The translations under genes and the position numbers were made by a program. Positions 36,522 through 47,400 of a stretch of 61,761 nt of DNA are shown here, one piece after another. Position 1 is the first letter of the stretch; each line of letters opens with the position of its first letter. A model generated the notes under the pieces. The model did no database searches. It was not told where the DNA came from and saw only the letters and a list, made by a program, of their open reading frames with translations. This stretch comes from Nostoc sp. KVJ20 (lineage in GTDB: Bacteria > Cyanobacteriota > Cyanobacteriia > Cyanobacteriales > Nostocaceae). The stretch is taken from assembly GCF_001712795.1 (NCBI RefSeq), contig NZ_KV757584.1, positions 1 through 61,761 on the forward strand. Direction: 5' to 3'.

Positions 36522-37592
36522 ATGATTAGTGATACCAGCCAACTTATAAATCTTCAACAGGCAGACAAAAAAGTTATTAAATGTGTGGTTTGGGATTTAG
36601 ATAATACACTGTGGCATGGAGTTTTGTTGGAAGATGAACAAGTCTCTTTACGAAGAGGTATAGTTAAGATTATTCATGACTTGGATAATCGCGGTCTTTT
36701 ACAATCAATTGCCAGTAAGAATGATGATTCTACAGCTTTAGTTAAGCTCCAAGAATTTGGGCTACAAGAATATTTTTTATATCCTCAAATTAATTGGAAT
36801 TCTAAGGTTAGTTCTGTACAAGAAATTGCTAAACTATTAAATATTGGTCTTGATGCGATCGCTTTCATTGATGACCAGATATTTGAACTCGAAGAAGTCA
36901 AGTTTTCTTTGCCAGACATCCTCTGTATCAATGCAGATCAAATAGAGCATATTTTAGATATGCCAGTGATGAATCCCCGTTTTATTACAGAAGATTCTCG
37001 CATGAGAAGATTGATGTATCTTAGTGATATAGAACGTCAACAAGCAGAAAAAGAATTTATTGGCACAGGAGAGGAATTCTTAGCTACTCTCAATATGAAT
37101 TTCACGATATCTTTTGCCAAAGAAGAGGATTTACAACGAGCAGAAGAATTAACATTACGAACCAACCAATTAAACACAACTGGTTACACCTACTCTTATG
37201 ATGAACTTAATCATTTTCGCTCCTCAGAAAACCACAAACTGCTAATTGCCAGTTTAGAAGATAAATATGGGAGCTATGGTCAAATAGGATTAGTTTTGAT
37301 TGAATGCCAAGAGGACTTATGGACAATCAAGCTGTTGCTAATGTCTTGTCGCGTTATGTCTAGGGGAGTTGGCACAATTATGTTGAACTATGTCATGAGT
37401 CTAGCGCAAAGTAACAATGTACGTTTGCTTGCAGAGTTTGTGTCAAATAATCGTAATCGCATGATGTATATTGCTTATAAATTTGCAGGTTTTAAAGAAA
37501 TTAAAAATAGTGGTGATCTAGTTGTTTTTGAGAACGATTTAAAACGAATACAGTCAGTACCTTCCTATGTAAAATTTCAGATAAATGGCTAA
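36522..37592 (+). CDS. FkbH-like HAD-family glyceryl-ACP synthase
   Basis: A 356-residue protein with HAD phosphatase motif WDLDNTLWHG (Asp25, Asp27), a second-motif IASKNDD, and DAIAFIDDQIFEL. The C-terminal GNAT-like part has LLMSCRVMSRGVG with Cys276, matching the acyl-accepting cysteine of FkbH/BryA-type enzymes, which take 1,3-bisphosphoglycerate, remove phosphate and pass the glyceryl group to an ACP. It is the committing step for hydroxy- or methoxymalonyl-ACP. Spacing of 3 bases to the upstream gene indicates translational coupling. Confidence 0.92.
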   Translation: MISDTSQLINLQQADKKVIKCVVWDLDNTLWHGVLLEDEQVSLRRGIVKIIHDLDNRGLLQSIASKNDDSTALVKLQEFGLQEYFLYPQINWNSKVSSVQEIAKLLNIGLDAIAFIDDQIFELEEVKFSLPDILCINADQIEHILDMPVMNPRFITEDSRMRRLMYLSDIERQQAEKEFIGTGEEFLATLNMNFTISFAKEEDLQRAEELTLRTNQLNTTGYTYSYDELNHFRSSENHKLLIASLEDKYGSYGQIGLVLIECQEDLWTIKLLLMSCRVMSRGVGTIMLNYVMSLAQSNNVRLLAEFVSNNRNRMMYIAYKFAGFKEIKNSGDLVVFENDLKRIQSVPSYVKFQING

Positions 37593-37691
37593 GGCATAAG
37601 AAACAGAGATTACGAGGAATAAAAGATTTTTCTTTGCAAGTGATTTATAAGTGTCGTAGCAATTATTTATTGAAAATTAAACATAATATTT

Positions 37692-40600
37692 ATGAATCTT
37701 AAAAAAGACACTATTTCTCAACGACGTTCTCAACTTTCACCTGCAAAACAAGCAATTTTAGAAAAGCGTTTACGGGGTGAATCGGAGTCTAATACCCCAC
37801 AAATAGTTATTCCTCGACGTTCTCAAGAGAGTCCTGTGGCTCTGTCTTTTGCTCAACAGCGGTTATGGCTTTTTCAACAACTGGAACCCCAAAGCTTTGC
37901 TTATAATGAGTTAGTAACAATACACTTAGAAGGTGTATTGAATTTAGTAGCATTAAATAAAAGTATTAATGAAATTGTTAGTCGTCATGAATCTCTGCGT
38001 ACAACCTTTGAGTTGTTAGAAGGGCAACCAGTTCAAGTGATTCATCCAACTTTAACTGTAGCCTTGCCAGTAGTGAACTTGAGTGAAAAAACAGCAGCAT
38101 TGCAAGCATCTGAAGTTGAGCGATTGACGAATGATATTATCCAAAAACCTTTTGACTTAGCATCGGGGCCTTTGCTGCGAGGAATGTTATTGCAGACAGG
38201 TGAACAAGAACATCTACTTTTATTCAGTATTCACCATATTGTTTGTGATGGCTGGTCGATACAAGTGCTAACCCAAGAATTAGCAGCACTATATGCAGCC
38301 TTCTGTGCTGGAAAATCTTCCCCACTTTCAGAACTGCCCATTCAATATCCAGACTTTTCTGTTTGGCAGCATCAGTGGCTGCAAGGGGAGCGAGAAAAAA
38401 CTCAACTTGCCTATTGGAAGCAACAATTAGCAGATGCTTCTAGTACTTTAATCCCGACAGACCGTCCTCGCCCCCCGGTGCAAAGCTTCAAGGGTGCGAT
38501 CGCAACTTTTAAGCTATCATCAGGCTTAACTGAAAAGCTTAAGTCTTTAAGCAACCGCCAAGGGGTCACTCTATTTATGACCCTATTAACGGCATTTCAA
38601 GCACAGTTGTACCGTTACACGAACCAACAAGATATTTGCATTGGCTCCCCTATAGCTAACCGCAACCATACTGATATAGAAGGGTTAATTGGTTTTTTTG
38701 TCAACACTCTGGTACTACGTACTGACCTTTCTGGGAATCCAAGCTTTTTAGAATTACTCAAGCGAGTACGCGAAGTCTGCGTAAATGCTTATGCTCATGC
38801 TGATATAACTTTCGAGCGACTAGTAGAAGAACTTCACCCTGAGCGTCATCTAAGTCAGACACCTCTGTTTCAAATCATGTTTGATTGGCTAGAAGACAGC
38901 AAAAAAGATTTGATGTTACCTGATTTGACTTTAAAATGGCTGCAAAACCATAGTCAAACAGCAAAATTCGATTTAACACTGTCTGTGGTAGATGCCAAGC
39001 CAGAACTTTGGGGTTGGTGGGAGTACAGCACAGACTTGTTTGATGCTGCCACTATTGACCGTATGATTGGGCATTTTACTAATTTGCTCGAAGCTATTGT
39101 CACCCATCCAGAGAAGCGCTTATTAGATTTGCCACTGTTGACAGAGACAGAGCGTCAGACTCTGTTGCTTGACTGGAATGATACTGCTATCAATTACCCT
39201 CAAGATAAATGCATTCAGGAATTATTTGAAGCGCAGGTAGAAAGAACACCAGACGCTGTGGCAGTGGTTTTTGAAAAAGGGACTGGGGAGTGGGGATTAG
39301 GGACTGGGGACTGGGAAAATTGTTCCACTACCCAAGTTTTGTTGCAAGAGCGTTCGCACGAGAAGAAAACTCTTCCTAGTCAGGAAGGAATGGCGCGACC
39401 CGTTGAGGAAGAACAACTTACTTATCGGCAACTAAATGTTAAAGCAAACCAGTTAGCGCACCATTTGCAAACTTTAGGTGTCAAACCAGAAATACTAGTA
39501 GGGATTTGTGTAGAGCGATCGCTTGATATGATAATTGGATTGTTAGGCATCCTCAAAGCAGGTGGTGCTTACTTACCGCTAGATCCCAGTTATCCCCAAG
39601 AACGGTTAGCATTTATACTAGAAGATTCGCAAGTGCCAGTGTTGCTGACGCAAACCTCGCTGATGGAGGGAATGCCCCAACACAAAGCCAAAGTAGTATG
39701 TTTAGATGCTGATTGGCACTTGATTGCCCAACAGAGCCAAGACAATATACTTCGTGAACTAAGTACTGATAACCTAGCTTATGTAATTTATACCTCCGGT
39801 TCTACAGGCAAACCTAAAGGTGTCCAGATTCCCCACAGCGCTTTAAGCAACTTCTTGCAAGCTATGGGCCAAAAACCAGGGTTAACAGAGCAAGATATCT
39901 TACTAGCTGTTACTACCATATCCTTTGACATTGCGGCGTTAGAACTTTTTGTACCAATCATCACAGGCGCTTGTTTGGTAATTGCCAGTCAAGAAACTGC
40001 CTCAGATGGAGCATTGTTGTCAGCAAAATTGTCTGACTCAAAAGCTACAGTCATGCAAGCTACACCAGCTACTTGGCAGTTACTTTTGGCAGCTGGTTGG
40101 GGTGGCAATCATTCGTTAAAAATCTTGTGTGGTGGCGAAGCCTTACCGGGACAATTGGCAAATCAGTTACTCAATCGATGTGATGCCCTGTGGAATATGT
40201 ATGGCCCGACTGAAACCACCATTTGGTCAGCAGCTAGTCTAGTAAAAACAGTTAACAGTACTGTACCAATAAGTGCTGCGATCGCTAATACACAACTTTA
40301 TATCCTAGATCAATATCATCAGTTAGTTCCTGTTGGTGTACCAGGCGAACTGTGTATTGGCGGCAAAGGATTGGCACGAGGTTATCTCAACCGTCCAGAA
40401 CTGACAGCCGAAAAATTTATCTCCAATCCCTTTAGCCAAGAAGCAACACGTCTCTACAAAACCGGAGATAAAGCACGCTATTTACCCAATGGAGAGATTG
40501 AGTATCTGGGACGTATTGACTACCAAGTGAAGATTCGCGGCTTCCGTATAGAACTTGGAGAAATTGAAGCACTCATTAGCCAATACCCAGTAGTACGAGA

Positions 40601-43600
40601 AACTGTGGTTGTGGCAACAGATACTCAGAGTTTAGTTGCATACATAGTTACACGCACCGAGCAAACGCTGGCAATTTCAGAGTTGCGGAATTTCTTAGAA
40701 TCAAAGTTACCAAGCTACATGGTGCCAACAGCTTTTGTGATTCTAGAAGCACTACCACTCACACCTAATGGTAAAGTCGATCGCAAAGCTTTACCTACAC
40801 CTAGTCAAACACAGTTAATATTTCAATCAAATTTTGTCGCTCCTTCTACACCAATTGAGGAGATACTAGTTAGTATCTGGACAAAGGTACTTGGTATTGA
40901 GATCAGCATTTACGATAACTTCTTTGAAGTGGGAGGGCATTCCCTATTAGCGACTCGTCTAATTTCTCAAATTCGGCAAGTCTTTCAAGTAGAGCTTTCC
41001 TTACGGCGCATATTTGAAAAACCAACAATAATTGGGCTGGCGAAAGACATCGAAAAAGCCACCAGGATAGACTCAGAAAGTCAAATAGCAAACATTGAGC
41101 GAATTTCGCGTTTCCACGAATTACCCCTGTCTTTTGCCCAGCAACGGTTATGGTTTCTAGCTCAGTTAGATCCCAATAGTTCCTTCTACAACATTCCGGC
41201 GGCTGTCCAACTCCAAGGACAATTGCACATCAAGGCACTACAACAAAGTTTCAACGAAATTATCCGCCGTCACGAAGCTTTGCGGACTAACTTTCAGGCA
41301 AGAGAAGGGCAACCCGTAGCTATCATCTCTTCAGAGACATCATTAACATTGCCCATATTTGACATCAGTGAATTGTCTACAAATGAACAAGAAGCTCAAG
41401 TTAAACAACTAGCATTAGCAGAAGCGCAACAACCCTTTGATCTTAAAAATGACCTGTTATTGCGGGTGAAACTACTACGCCTGAGTGAAGCAGAATATGT
41501 AGTGTTATTCACAATGCACCACATTGTCTCTGATGGATGGTCAATCGGTGTGTTGGTACGTGAGTTGGTAACACTTTATCAAGCCTTCTGCGATGAGCAA
41601 CCCTTACCCTTAGCTGAATTTCCTGTTCACTATGTAGACTTTGCAGCTTGGCAGCGGCAATGGCTGCAAAAAGAAGTCCTACAATCTCAGATATCTTACT
41701 GGCTAAAGCACTTAGAAAACGCACCAAAAGTATTAGAGTTACCCACTGACCATCCTAGACCAGCGATTCAGACTTTTCGGGGTGCAACCTATTCATTTGA
41801 GCTATCTTCAGAGTTATCCGTAGCTCTGAATCAATTCAGCCAGCAGCAAGGAAGTACTTTATTTATGACCTTGTTGGCAGCTTTCCAAACTCTGCTATGG
41901 CGTTACACTAGCAGCGAAGATATTGTAGTCGGTTCGCCCATTGCTAATCGCAATCGGGCAGAAATAGAAGGGTTAATTGGATTTTTTGTCAATACTTTGG
42001 TCTTGCGAACTAATTTCGCTGGTAATCCTACCTTTGAAGAGTTACTAACCCGTGTGCGGGAAGTGGCATTGGGAGCTTATGCACATCAAGATTTGCCTTT
42101 TGAACTTTTGGTAGAAGAACTACAACCACAGCGAGACTTGAGCCATACACCACTATTTCAAGTGATGTTCGTGCTTCAAAATGCACCCATGTCGGATTTA
42201 AAGTTGCCTGGTCTAACTTTAAGTTCTTTGGCTATTGAAAGTGGTAGTGCCAAATTTGATTTGACTTTAGAAATCACAGAAACACAACAGGGACTATTTG
42301 GCACACTAGAGTACAATACTGATTTATTTGAAGCAAGCACCATCAGCCGAATGGCCGGACATTTGCAGATATTGCTTCAAGGTATTGTGGCAAATCCGAA
42401 GCTACGGCTTTCAGAATTACCACTATTAACACAACCTGAACAACATCAGCTATTCGTGGAGTGGAATGATACTAAGAGTGAGTATCTGCCAGAAAAATGC
42501 ATTCATGAATGGTTTGAGTCTCAGGTAGAAAGCACACCCGATGCCGTAGCAGTAGTATTTGAAAATCACCAGTTAACCTACCGCGAACTCAACACCAAAG
42601 CTAACCAATTGGCGCATTACTTGCGTTCCTTGGGAGTAAAATCAGAAGTACTAGTGGGAATTTACACTGAAAGATCGCTCTCTATGGTGATTGGAATATT
42701 AGGCATCCTCAAAGCAGGCGGTGCATATATCCCACTCGACCCGGCATATCCACCAGAACGGTTAGCTTTCATATTGCAGGATGCTCAGGTGTCAGTATTA
42801 CTAACCCAGCAGCACCTGATAGAGAATTTACCCCAACATCAAACTACTACTAGGATTATTTGTTTAGATACAGATAGGGAAACAATAGTTCAGCACAGCG
42901 AACAAAATCCAATCAGTAATTGTACAACTGATAACTTGGCTTATATCATCTATACATCTGGCTCAACAGGTCAACCCAAAGGCGTGTTAGTCAATCACAG
43001 CAATGTTGTTCGTCTGTTTATAGCAACTGAACCTTGGTATAAATTTAATCAAGATGATGTCTGGACACTGTTCCATTCCATAGCCTTTGATTTTTCCGTT
43101 TGGGAACTCTGGGGAGCGCTGCTATATGGCGGAAAATTAGTAATAGTACCTTATTGGCTAAGTCGTTCGCCCGAAGACTTTTACAAATTGTTGGTAACAC
43201 AGCAAGTGACGGTACTTAACCAGACACCTTCCGCTTTCTCTCAACTCATACAGGTAGAAGAATCTTTGGGAAGTGCCAAAGAGCTAAATCTGCGATTGGT
43301 GATCTTTGGTGGAGAAGCGCTGCAACTGGAAAGTTTAAGACCTTGGTTTGAGCGTCATGATGATAGCTTTCCTCAGTTAGTCAATATGTACGGGATCACA
43401 GAAACAACTGTCCATGTGACCTATCGCCCACTAACAAAGGCAGACTTAGAAATAGGATTAGGAAGCATTATTGGTCGTCCCATCCCTGACTTACAAGTTT
43501 ATTTATTAGATCAATATCAACAACCAGTACCAATTGGAGTCAAGGGTGAAATGTATATTGGTGGTGCTGGTGTCGCACGAGGTTATTTAAATCGACCAGA

Positions 43601-44414
43601 ATTAACAACCCAAAGGTTTATTTTTCATCCCTTCCGAAGAGGCAGGGAAGCAGGGGAGCAGGGGAGCAGGGGAAATTCCGAACGCTTGTATAAGACTGGT
43701 GACTTGGCGCGTTATTTGCCCAATGGAGATATTGAATACCTGGGGCGTATTGATGATCAGGTGAAGATTCGCGGTTTCCGTATTGAACTGGGAGAAATTG
43801 AAGCGCTCATTAGTCAATATCCCGCAGTCCGCGAAACTGTAGTTGTGGCAATAGATGCTCAACGTTTGGTTGCATACATAGTTCCGCAAACAGAGCAAAC
43901 ACTAGCAATTGCTGAACTGCGTCACTTTCTAGAGTCAAAACTACCAAGCTACATGGTGCCAGCAGCTTTTGTATTGCTAGAAGCACTACCTCTTACACCC
44001 AATGGTAAATGCGATCGCAAGGCTTTACCAGCACCAGATACTACACGCCCAGAATTGGAGGCAGTTTATCAGCCGCCTCAAACAGAGGTAGAACAAACCA
44101 TTGCCGATATTTGGCAAAATGTCCTTCAAATCGAATCTGTAGGAATTCATGATAATTTCTTTGAACTCGGTGGCCATTCATTGCTTTTGGTTCAAGTTCA
44201 CAGCAAATTGCGTGAAGTATTTAAGAAAGATTTATCTGTAATTGACTTATTTAGATATCCCACCATAAGCTCTTTAGCAGATTATTTTAATCAAATTAAA
44301 AGTCAACAAATATCTTCTGATGTAACAGAAATAGTTACCGAAAAAATTGCCGGCGGTAAATCTCAACAAAGAAAACGTCTGCAAAAGCTGAAATCTATTG
44401 AAAATAATATTTAA
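37692..44414 (+). CDS. Dimodular NRPS C-A-PCP-C-A-PCP (Gly, Thr)
   Basis: A 2,240-residue synthetase. C1 (about 50-480; HHIVCDGW near 181), A1 (505-1040), PCP1 (Ser1083), C2 (1145-1580; HHIVSDG near 1276), A2 (1600-2110), PCP2 (LGGHSLL near 2160) and a basic tail (GGKSQQRKRLQKLKS) likely used for docking. Both C domains look like the LCL type. Pocket residues aligned by eye to GrsA: A1 D-I-L-Q-L-G-M-I-W, close to the glycine code DILQLGLIW; A2 D-F-W-N-I-G-M-V-H, the standard threonine code. A1 has an unusual insertion of about 40 residues between VVFEKG and LTYRQL (near 39,280-39,415), and A2 a short one (RGREAGEQGSRG, near 43,638-43,678), both from purine-rich repeat DNA. Confidence 0.94.
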   Translation: MNLKKDTISQRRSQLSPAKQAILEKRLRGESESNTPQIVIPRRSQESPVALSFAQQRLWLFQQLEPQSFAYNELVTIHLEGVLNLVALNKSINEIVSRHESLRTTFELLEGQPVQVIHPTLTVALPVVNLSEKTAALQASEVERLTNDIIQKPFDLASGPLLRGMLLQTGEQEHLLLFSIHHIVCDGWSIQVLTQELAALYAAFCAGKSSPLSELPIQYPDFSVWQHQWLQGEREKTQLAYWKQQLADASSTLIPTDRPRPPVQSFKGAIATFKLSSGLTEKLKSLSNRQGVTLFMTLLTAFQAQLYRYTNQQDICIGSPIANRNHTDIEGLIGFFVNTLVLRTDLSGNPSFLELLKRVREVCVNAYAHADITFERLVEELHPERHLSQTPLFQIMFDWLEDSKKDLMLPDLTLKWLQNHSQTAKFDLTLSVVDAKPELWGWWEYSTDLFDAATIDRMIGHFTNLLEAIVTHPEKRLLDLPLLTETERQTLLLDWNDTAINYPQDKCIQELFEAQVERTPDAVAVVFEKGTGEWGLGTGDWENCSTTQVLLQERSHEKKTLPSQEGMARPVEEEQLTYRQLNVKANQLAHHLQTLGVKPEILVGICVERSLDMIIGLLGILKAGGAYLPLDPSYPQERLAFILEDSQVPVLLTQTSLMEGMPQHKAKVVCLDADWHLIAQQSQDNILRELSTDNLAYVIYTSGSTGKPKGVQIPHSALSNFLQAMGQKPGLTEQDILLAVTTISFDIAALELFVPIITGACLVIASQETASDGALLSAKLSDSKATVMQATPATWQLLLAAGWGGNHSLKILCGGEALPGQLANQLLNRCDALWNMYGPTETTIWSAASLVKTVNSTVPISAAIANTQLYILDQYHQLVPVGVPGELCIGGKGLARGYLNRPELTAEKFISNPFSQEATRLYKTGDKARYLPNGEIEYLGRIDYQVKIRGFRIELGEIEALISQYPVVRETVVVATDTQSLVAYIVTRTEQTLAISELRNFLESKLPSYMVPTAFVILEALPLTPNGKVDRKALPTPSQTQLIFQSNFVAPSTPIEEILVSIWTKVLGIEISIYDNFFEVGGHSLLATRLISQIRQVFQVELSLRRIFEKPTIIGLAKDIEKATRIDSESQIANIERISRFHELPLSFAQQRLWFLAQLDPNSSFYNIPAAVQLQGQLHIKALQQSFNEIIRRHEALRTNFQAREGQPVAIISSETSLTLPIFDISELSTNEQEAQVKQLALAEAQQPFDLKNDLLLRVKLLRLSEAEYVVLFTMHHIVSDGWSIGVLVRELVTLYQAFCDEQPLPLAEFPVHYVDFAAWQRQWLQKEVLQSQISYWLKHLENAPKVLELPTDHPRPAIQTFRGATYSFELSSELSVALNQFSQQQGSTLFMTLLAAFQTLLWRYTSSEDIVVGSPIANRNRAEIEGLIGFFVNTLVLRTNFAGNPTFEELLTRVREVALGAYAHQDLPFELLVEELQPQRDLSHTPLFQVMFVLQNAPMSDLKLPGLTLSSLAIESGSAKFDLTLEITETQQGLFGTLEYNTDLFEASTISRMAGHLQILLQGIVANPKLRLSELPLLTQPEQHQLFVEWNDTKSEYLPEKCIHEWFESQVESTPDAVAVVFENHQLTYRELNTKANQLAHYLRSLGVKSEVLVGIYTERSLSMVIGILGILKAGGAYIPLDPAYPPERLAFILQDAQVSVLLTQQHLIENLPQHQTTTRIICLDTDRETIVQHSEQNPISNCTTDNLAYIIYTSGSTGQPKGVLVNHSNVVRLFIATEPWYKFNQDDVWTLFHSIAFDFSVWELWGALLYGGKLVIVPYWLSRSPEDFYKLLVTQQVTVLNQTPSAFSQLIQVEESLGSAKELNLRLVIFGGEALQLESLRPWFERHDDSFPQLVNMYGITETTVHVTYRPLTKADLEIGLGSIIGRPIPDLQVYLLDQYQQPVPIGVKGEMYIGGAGVARGYLNRPELTTQRFIFHPFRRGREAGEQGSRGNSERLYKTGDLARYLPNGDIEYLGRIDDQVKIRGFRIELGEIEALISQYPAVRETVVVAIDAQRLVAYIVPQTEQTLAIAELRHFLESKLPSYMVPAAFVLLEALPLTPNGKCDRKALPAPDTTRPELEAVYQPPQTEVEQTIADIWQNVLQIESVGIHDNFFELGGHSLLLVQVHSKLREVFKKDLSVIDLFRYPTISSLADYFNQIKSQQISSDVTEIVTEKIAGGKSQQRKRLQKLKSIENNI
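39280..39415 (+). repeat. In-frame repeat-derived insertion in the Gly adenylation domain
   Basis: A 'ggggactggggagtgggg'-type tract followed by non-homologous sequence separates VVFEKG from EEQLTYRQL. In the other A domains of the cluster these two motifs are joined by only two or three residues. The insertion keeps the frame and adds roughly 40 residues to a surface loop near the N-terminus of the domain. Confidence 0.7.
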
Positions 44415-44429
44415 GGAGAAAGCAAAATT

Positions 44430-47400
44430 ATGAGTATTCCAACAGACTCAACTTCTCTAAATGGCTCAGAAATAGCAATTATCGGTTTATCAGGGCGATT
44501 TCCCGGAGCTAAAAATATTGATGAATTTTGGGATAATCTCCAAAATGGCAGAGAATCAATTTCTTTTTTCACTGATGAAGAACTCTTATCCGCAGGAATA
44601 AATTTATCTATATTAAATGACCCTAACTATGTCAAAGCGCAGGCTATATTAGAAGATGCAGAATTATTTGATGCTTCATTCTTTGGCTTTAATCCTAGAG
44701 AAGCAGAAATTACCGATCCACAACACCGAATTTTTCTTGAGTGTGCTTGGTCAGCTTTAGAAAATGCTGGATATGATTCACAAACTTATAAAGGTGCTGT
44801 CGGAGTTTATGCTGGCTCTAGTTTAAACACCTATTTACTGAATATTTATTTAAATCAAAATATCATCAACTCAGTTGATTCTCAGCAACTTGTTATTGCA
44901 GGTAATAAAGATTTTTTAACCACCCGCGTTTCTTACAAACTTAACTTAGAGGGGCCTAGTTATGCTGTACAAACTGCCTGTTCAACTTCATTAGTTGCTG
45001 TTCATTTGGCTTGCCAAAGTTTGCTGAATGGTGAATGTGATATTGCTTTAGCTGGTGGCGTTGCTATCAGTGCGGAAAGAAAAGCCGGATATATGTACAC
45101 AGAAGGAGGAATCGCTTCTCCTGATGGACATTGCCGTGCCTTTGATGCCAAAGCCAAAGGATCTGTAGGCGGCGAGGGTGTAGGTATTGTAGTGTTGAAA
45201 CGATTAGAAGAGGCTATTAGCGATCGCGACACTATTCATGCTGTAATCAAAGGATCAGCAATCAATAATGATGGTTCATTTAAAGTCAGCTACACAGCGC
45301 CCCGCATCGATACCCAAGCAAAGGCAATTAGAACAGCCCAAATAGTCGCCGAAGTAGAAGCGGAAACCATCACTTATGTTGAGGCTCACGGTACTGGAAC
45401 AGTCTTAGGAGATCCGATAGAAATTGCTGCCCTGACACAAGCTTTTCGCTCAAGTACTCAGAAAAAAGGTTTTTGCGCCATTGGTTCAGTCAAAACCAAT
45501 ATCGGGCATTTGGACACTGCCGCTGGTGTGACGGGATTAATTAAAACCGTTCTGGCACTCAAGCACAAACAGATACCACCAAGCTTACACTTTGAGCTGC
45601 CAAATCCTGAAATTGACTTTACCAATAGTCCTTTTTACGTCAACACCCAACTTTCTGAGTGGGAAACAAATGGTATTCCCCGGCGTGCAGGAGTTAGTTC
45701 TTTTGGGTTAGGGGGAACTAATGTCCATCTGATTCTTGAAGAAGCACCGGGTGTAGGGGAGCAGGGGAGCAGCGGAGCAGGGGAGCAGGGGAGCAGGGGA
45801 GTAGGGGAGCAGGGGAGCAGAGGAGTAGGGGAGCAGGGGAGAAAATATCATCTATTAGTTCTTTCTGCCAAAACAGAATCGGCGTTGGAAACGGCTACAA
45901 CAAATCTTGCTAATTATTTGCGAGAACATCCCGATTTAAACCTGGCTGATGTGGCTTACACATTACAGATTGGGCGTAGAAATTTCGACTATCGGCGTGC
46001 AGTTGTCTGCCGAGATATTCAAGATGCTGTCAATGCACTTCAAGAACCAAAGCGAGTTTTTACCAATACTCAAAAAACTCAAGAACGCCCTGTGGCATTC
46101 ATGTTTTCTGGGCTAGGAACTCACTATGTTGATATGGCTCTTGAACTTTACCAAACTGAGCCAACATTTCGTGCCTGTGTTGACCAATGTTGCGAATTCC
46201 TCAAAGGGCATCTTCATCTTGATTTGCGAGATGTTTTGTATCCCAATCGAAACAGCGAGAATGGAAATCAGCAAAATACTCTCTCTGCTGGGTTTGATTT
46301 GCGAAAAATGTTAGGTCGGGGGACGGAAGCGGCAGATGTTGCTACTCAAAAGCTGAATCAAACTTTTCTCACTCAACCAGCTATTTTCGTCATCGAATAC
46401 GCTTTAGCTCAGTTGTGGATATCGTGGGGAATTCGTCCGGCGGCAATGATTGGCTACAGCATTGGTGAATATGTAGCAGCAACTCTAGCCGAGGTTTTAT
46501 CTCTAGAAGACGCTTTAACTCTGGTAGCGAAAAGAGCGCAAATGATTCAAGAGTTGCCAAGTGGGGCAATGCTAGCGATCGCTCTCTCAGAGTCAGAAAT
46601 TCAGCCCCTCTTAAATGATAAAATCTCCATGTCTGCAATTAACGGCTCATCGTTGTGTGTAGTTGCAGGTTATACAGATGCTATTGAAAGCTTAGAACAA
46701 CAGTTGAGTGAACAGGGTTTAGTTGGTAAGCGGTTACAAACCTCCCATGCTTTCCATTCTGTAATGATGGAGGCGATCGCACCAAGTTTTCACGATTTAG
46801 TGAACACATTCAGTCTCAAACCCCCGAAAATTCCCTATTTATCTAACGTCACAGGAACTTGGATTACAGCAGATCAAGCAACAGATCCCAGTTATTGGGT
46901 GCAGCATCTCTGTCAAGCAGTACGCTTTGCTGATGGAGTCCAACAATTATGGCAAAAAGATCATCCCATTTTATTGGAAGTTGGCTCTGGTCAAGCATTA
47001 ATTAGTTTCGCATCGCAATGTCTAGAAAGTAACGATAAAGCCAAATCAGTAATGCTGCCTTCCCTGCGGCATTCTTATGAGCAACAATCAGATGTCGCCT
47101 TCTTAATGAACACATTCAGCCGCCTGTGGCTGGCAGGGGTAAAAATAGATTGGTCTGGTTTTTATGTTCATGAACAATGCAATCGCATTCCCTTACCGAC
47201 GTATCCTTTTGAACGTAAGCGTTACTGGATTGATGCTAACCCGGAAGCTGCTTTAGCAAAGCTATCACCACCAACATTACAGAAGAAAAAACCCAATATT
47301 GCTGACTGGTTTTATATCCCTTCTTGGAAACGCTCTTTGCATATATCATCAAAATCAGCACAAAAATTATGTTGCTTGGTCTTTATTGATACTATTGGTA

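Noticed and set aside
39280..39415. Frameshift in the Gly adenylation domain
   Set aside because: The frame is open through the insertion and the domain motifs on both sides are in the same frame, so it is an in-frame insertion.
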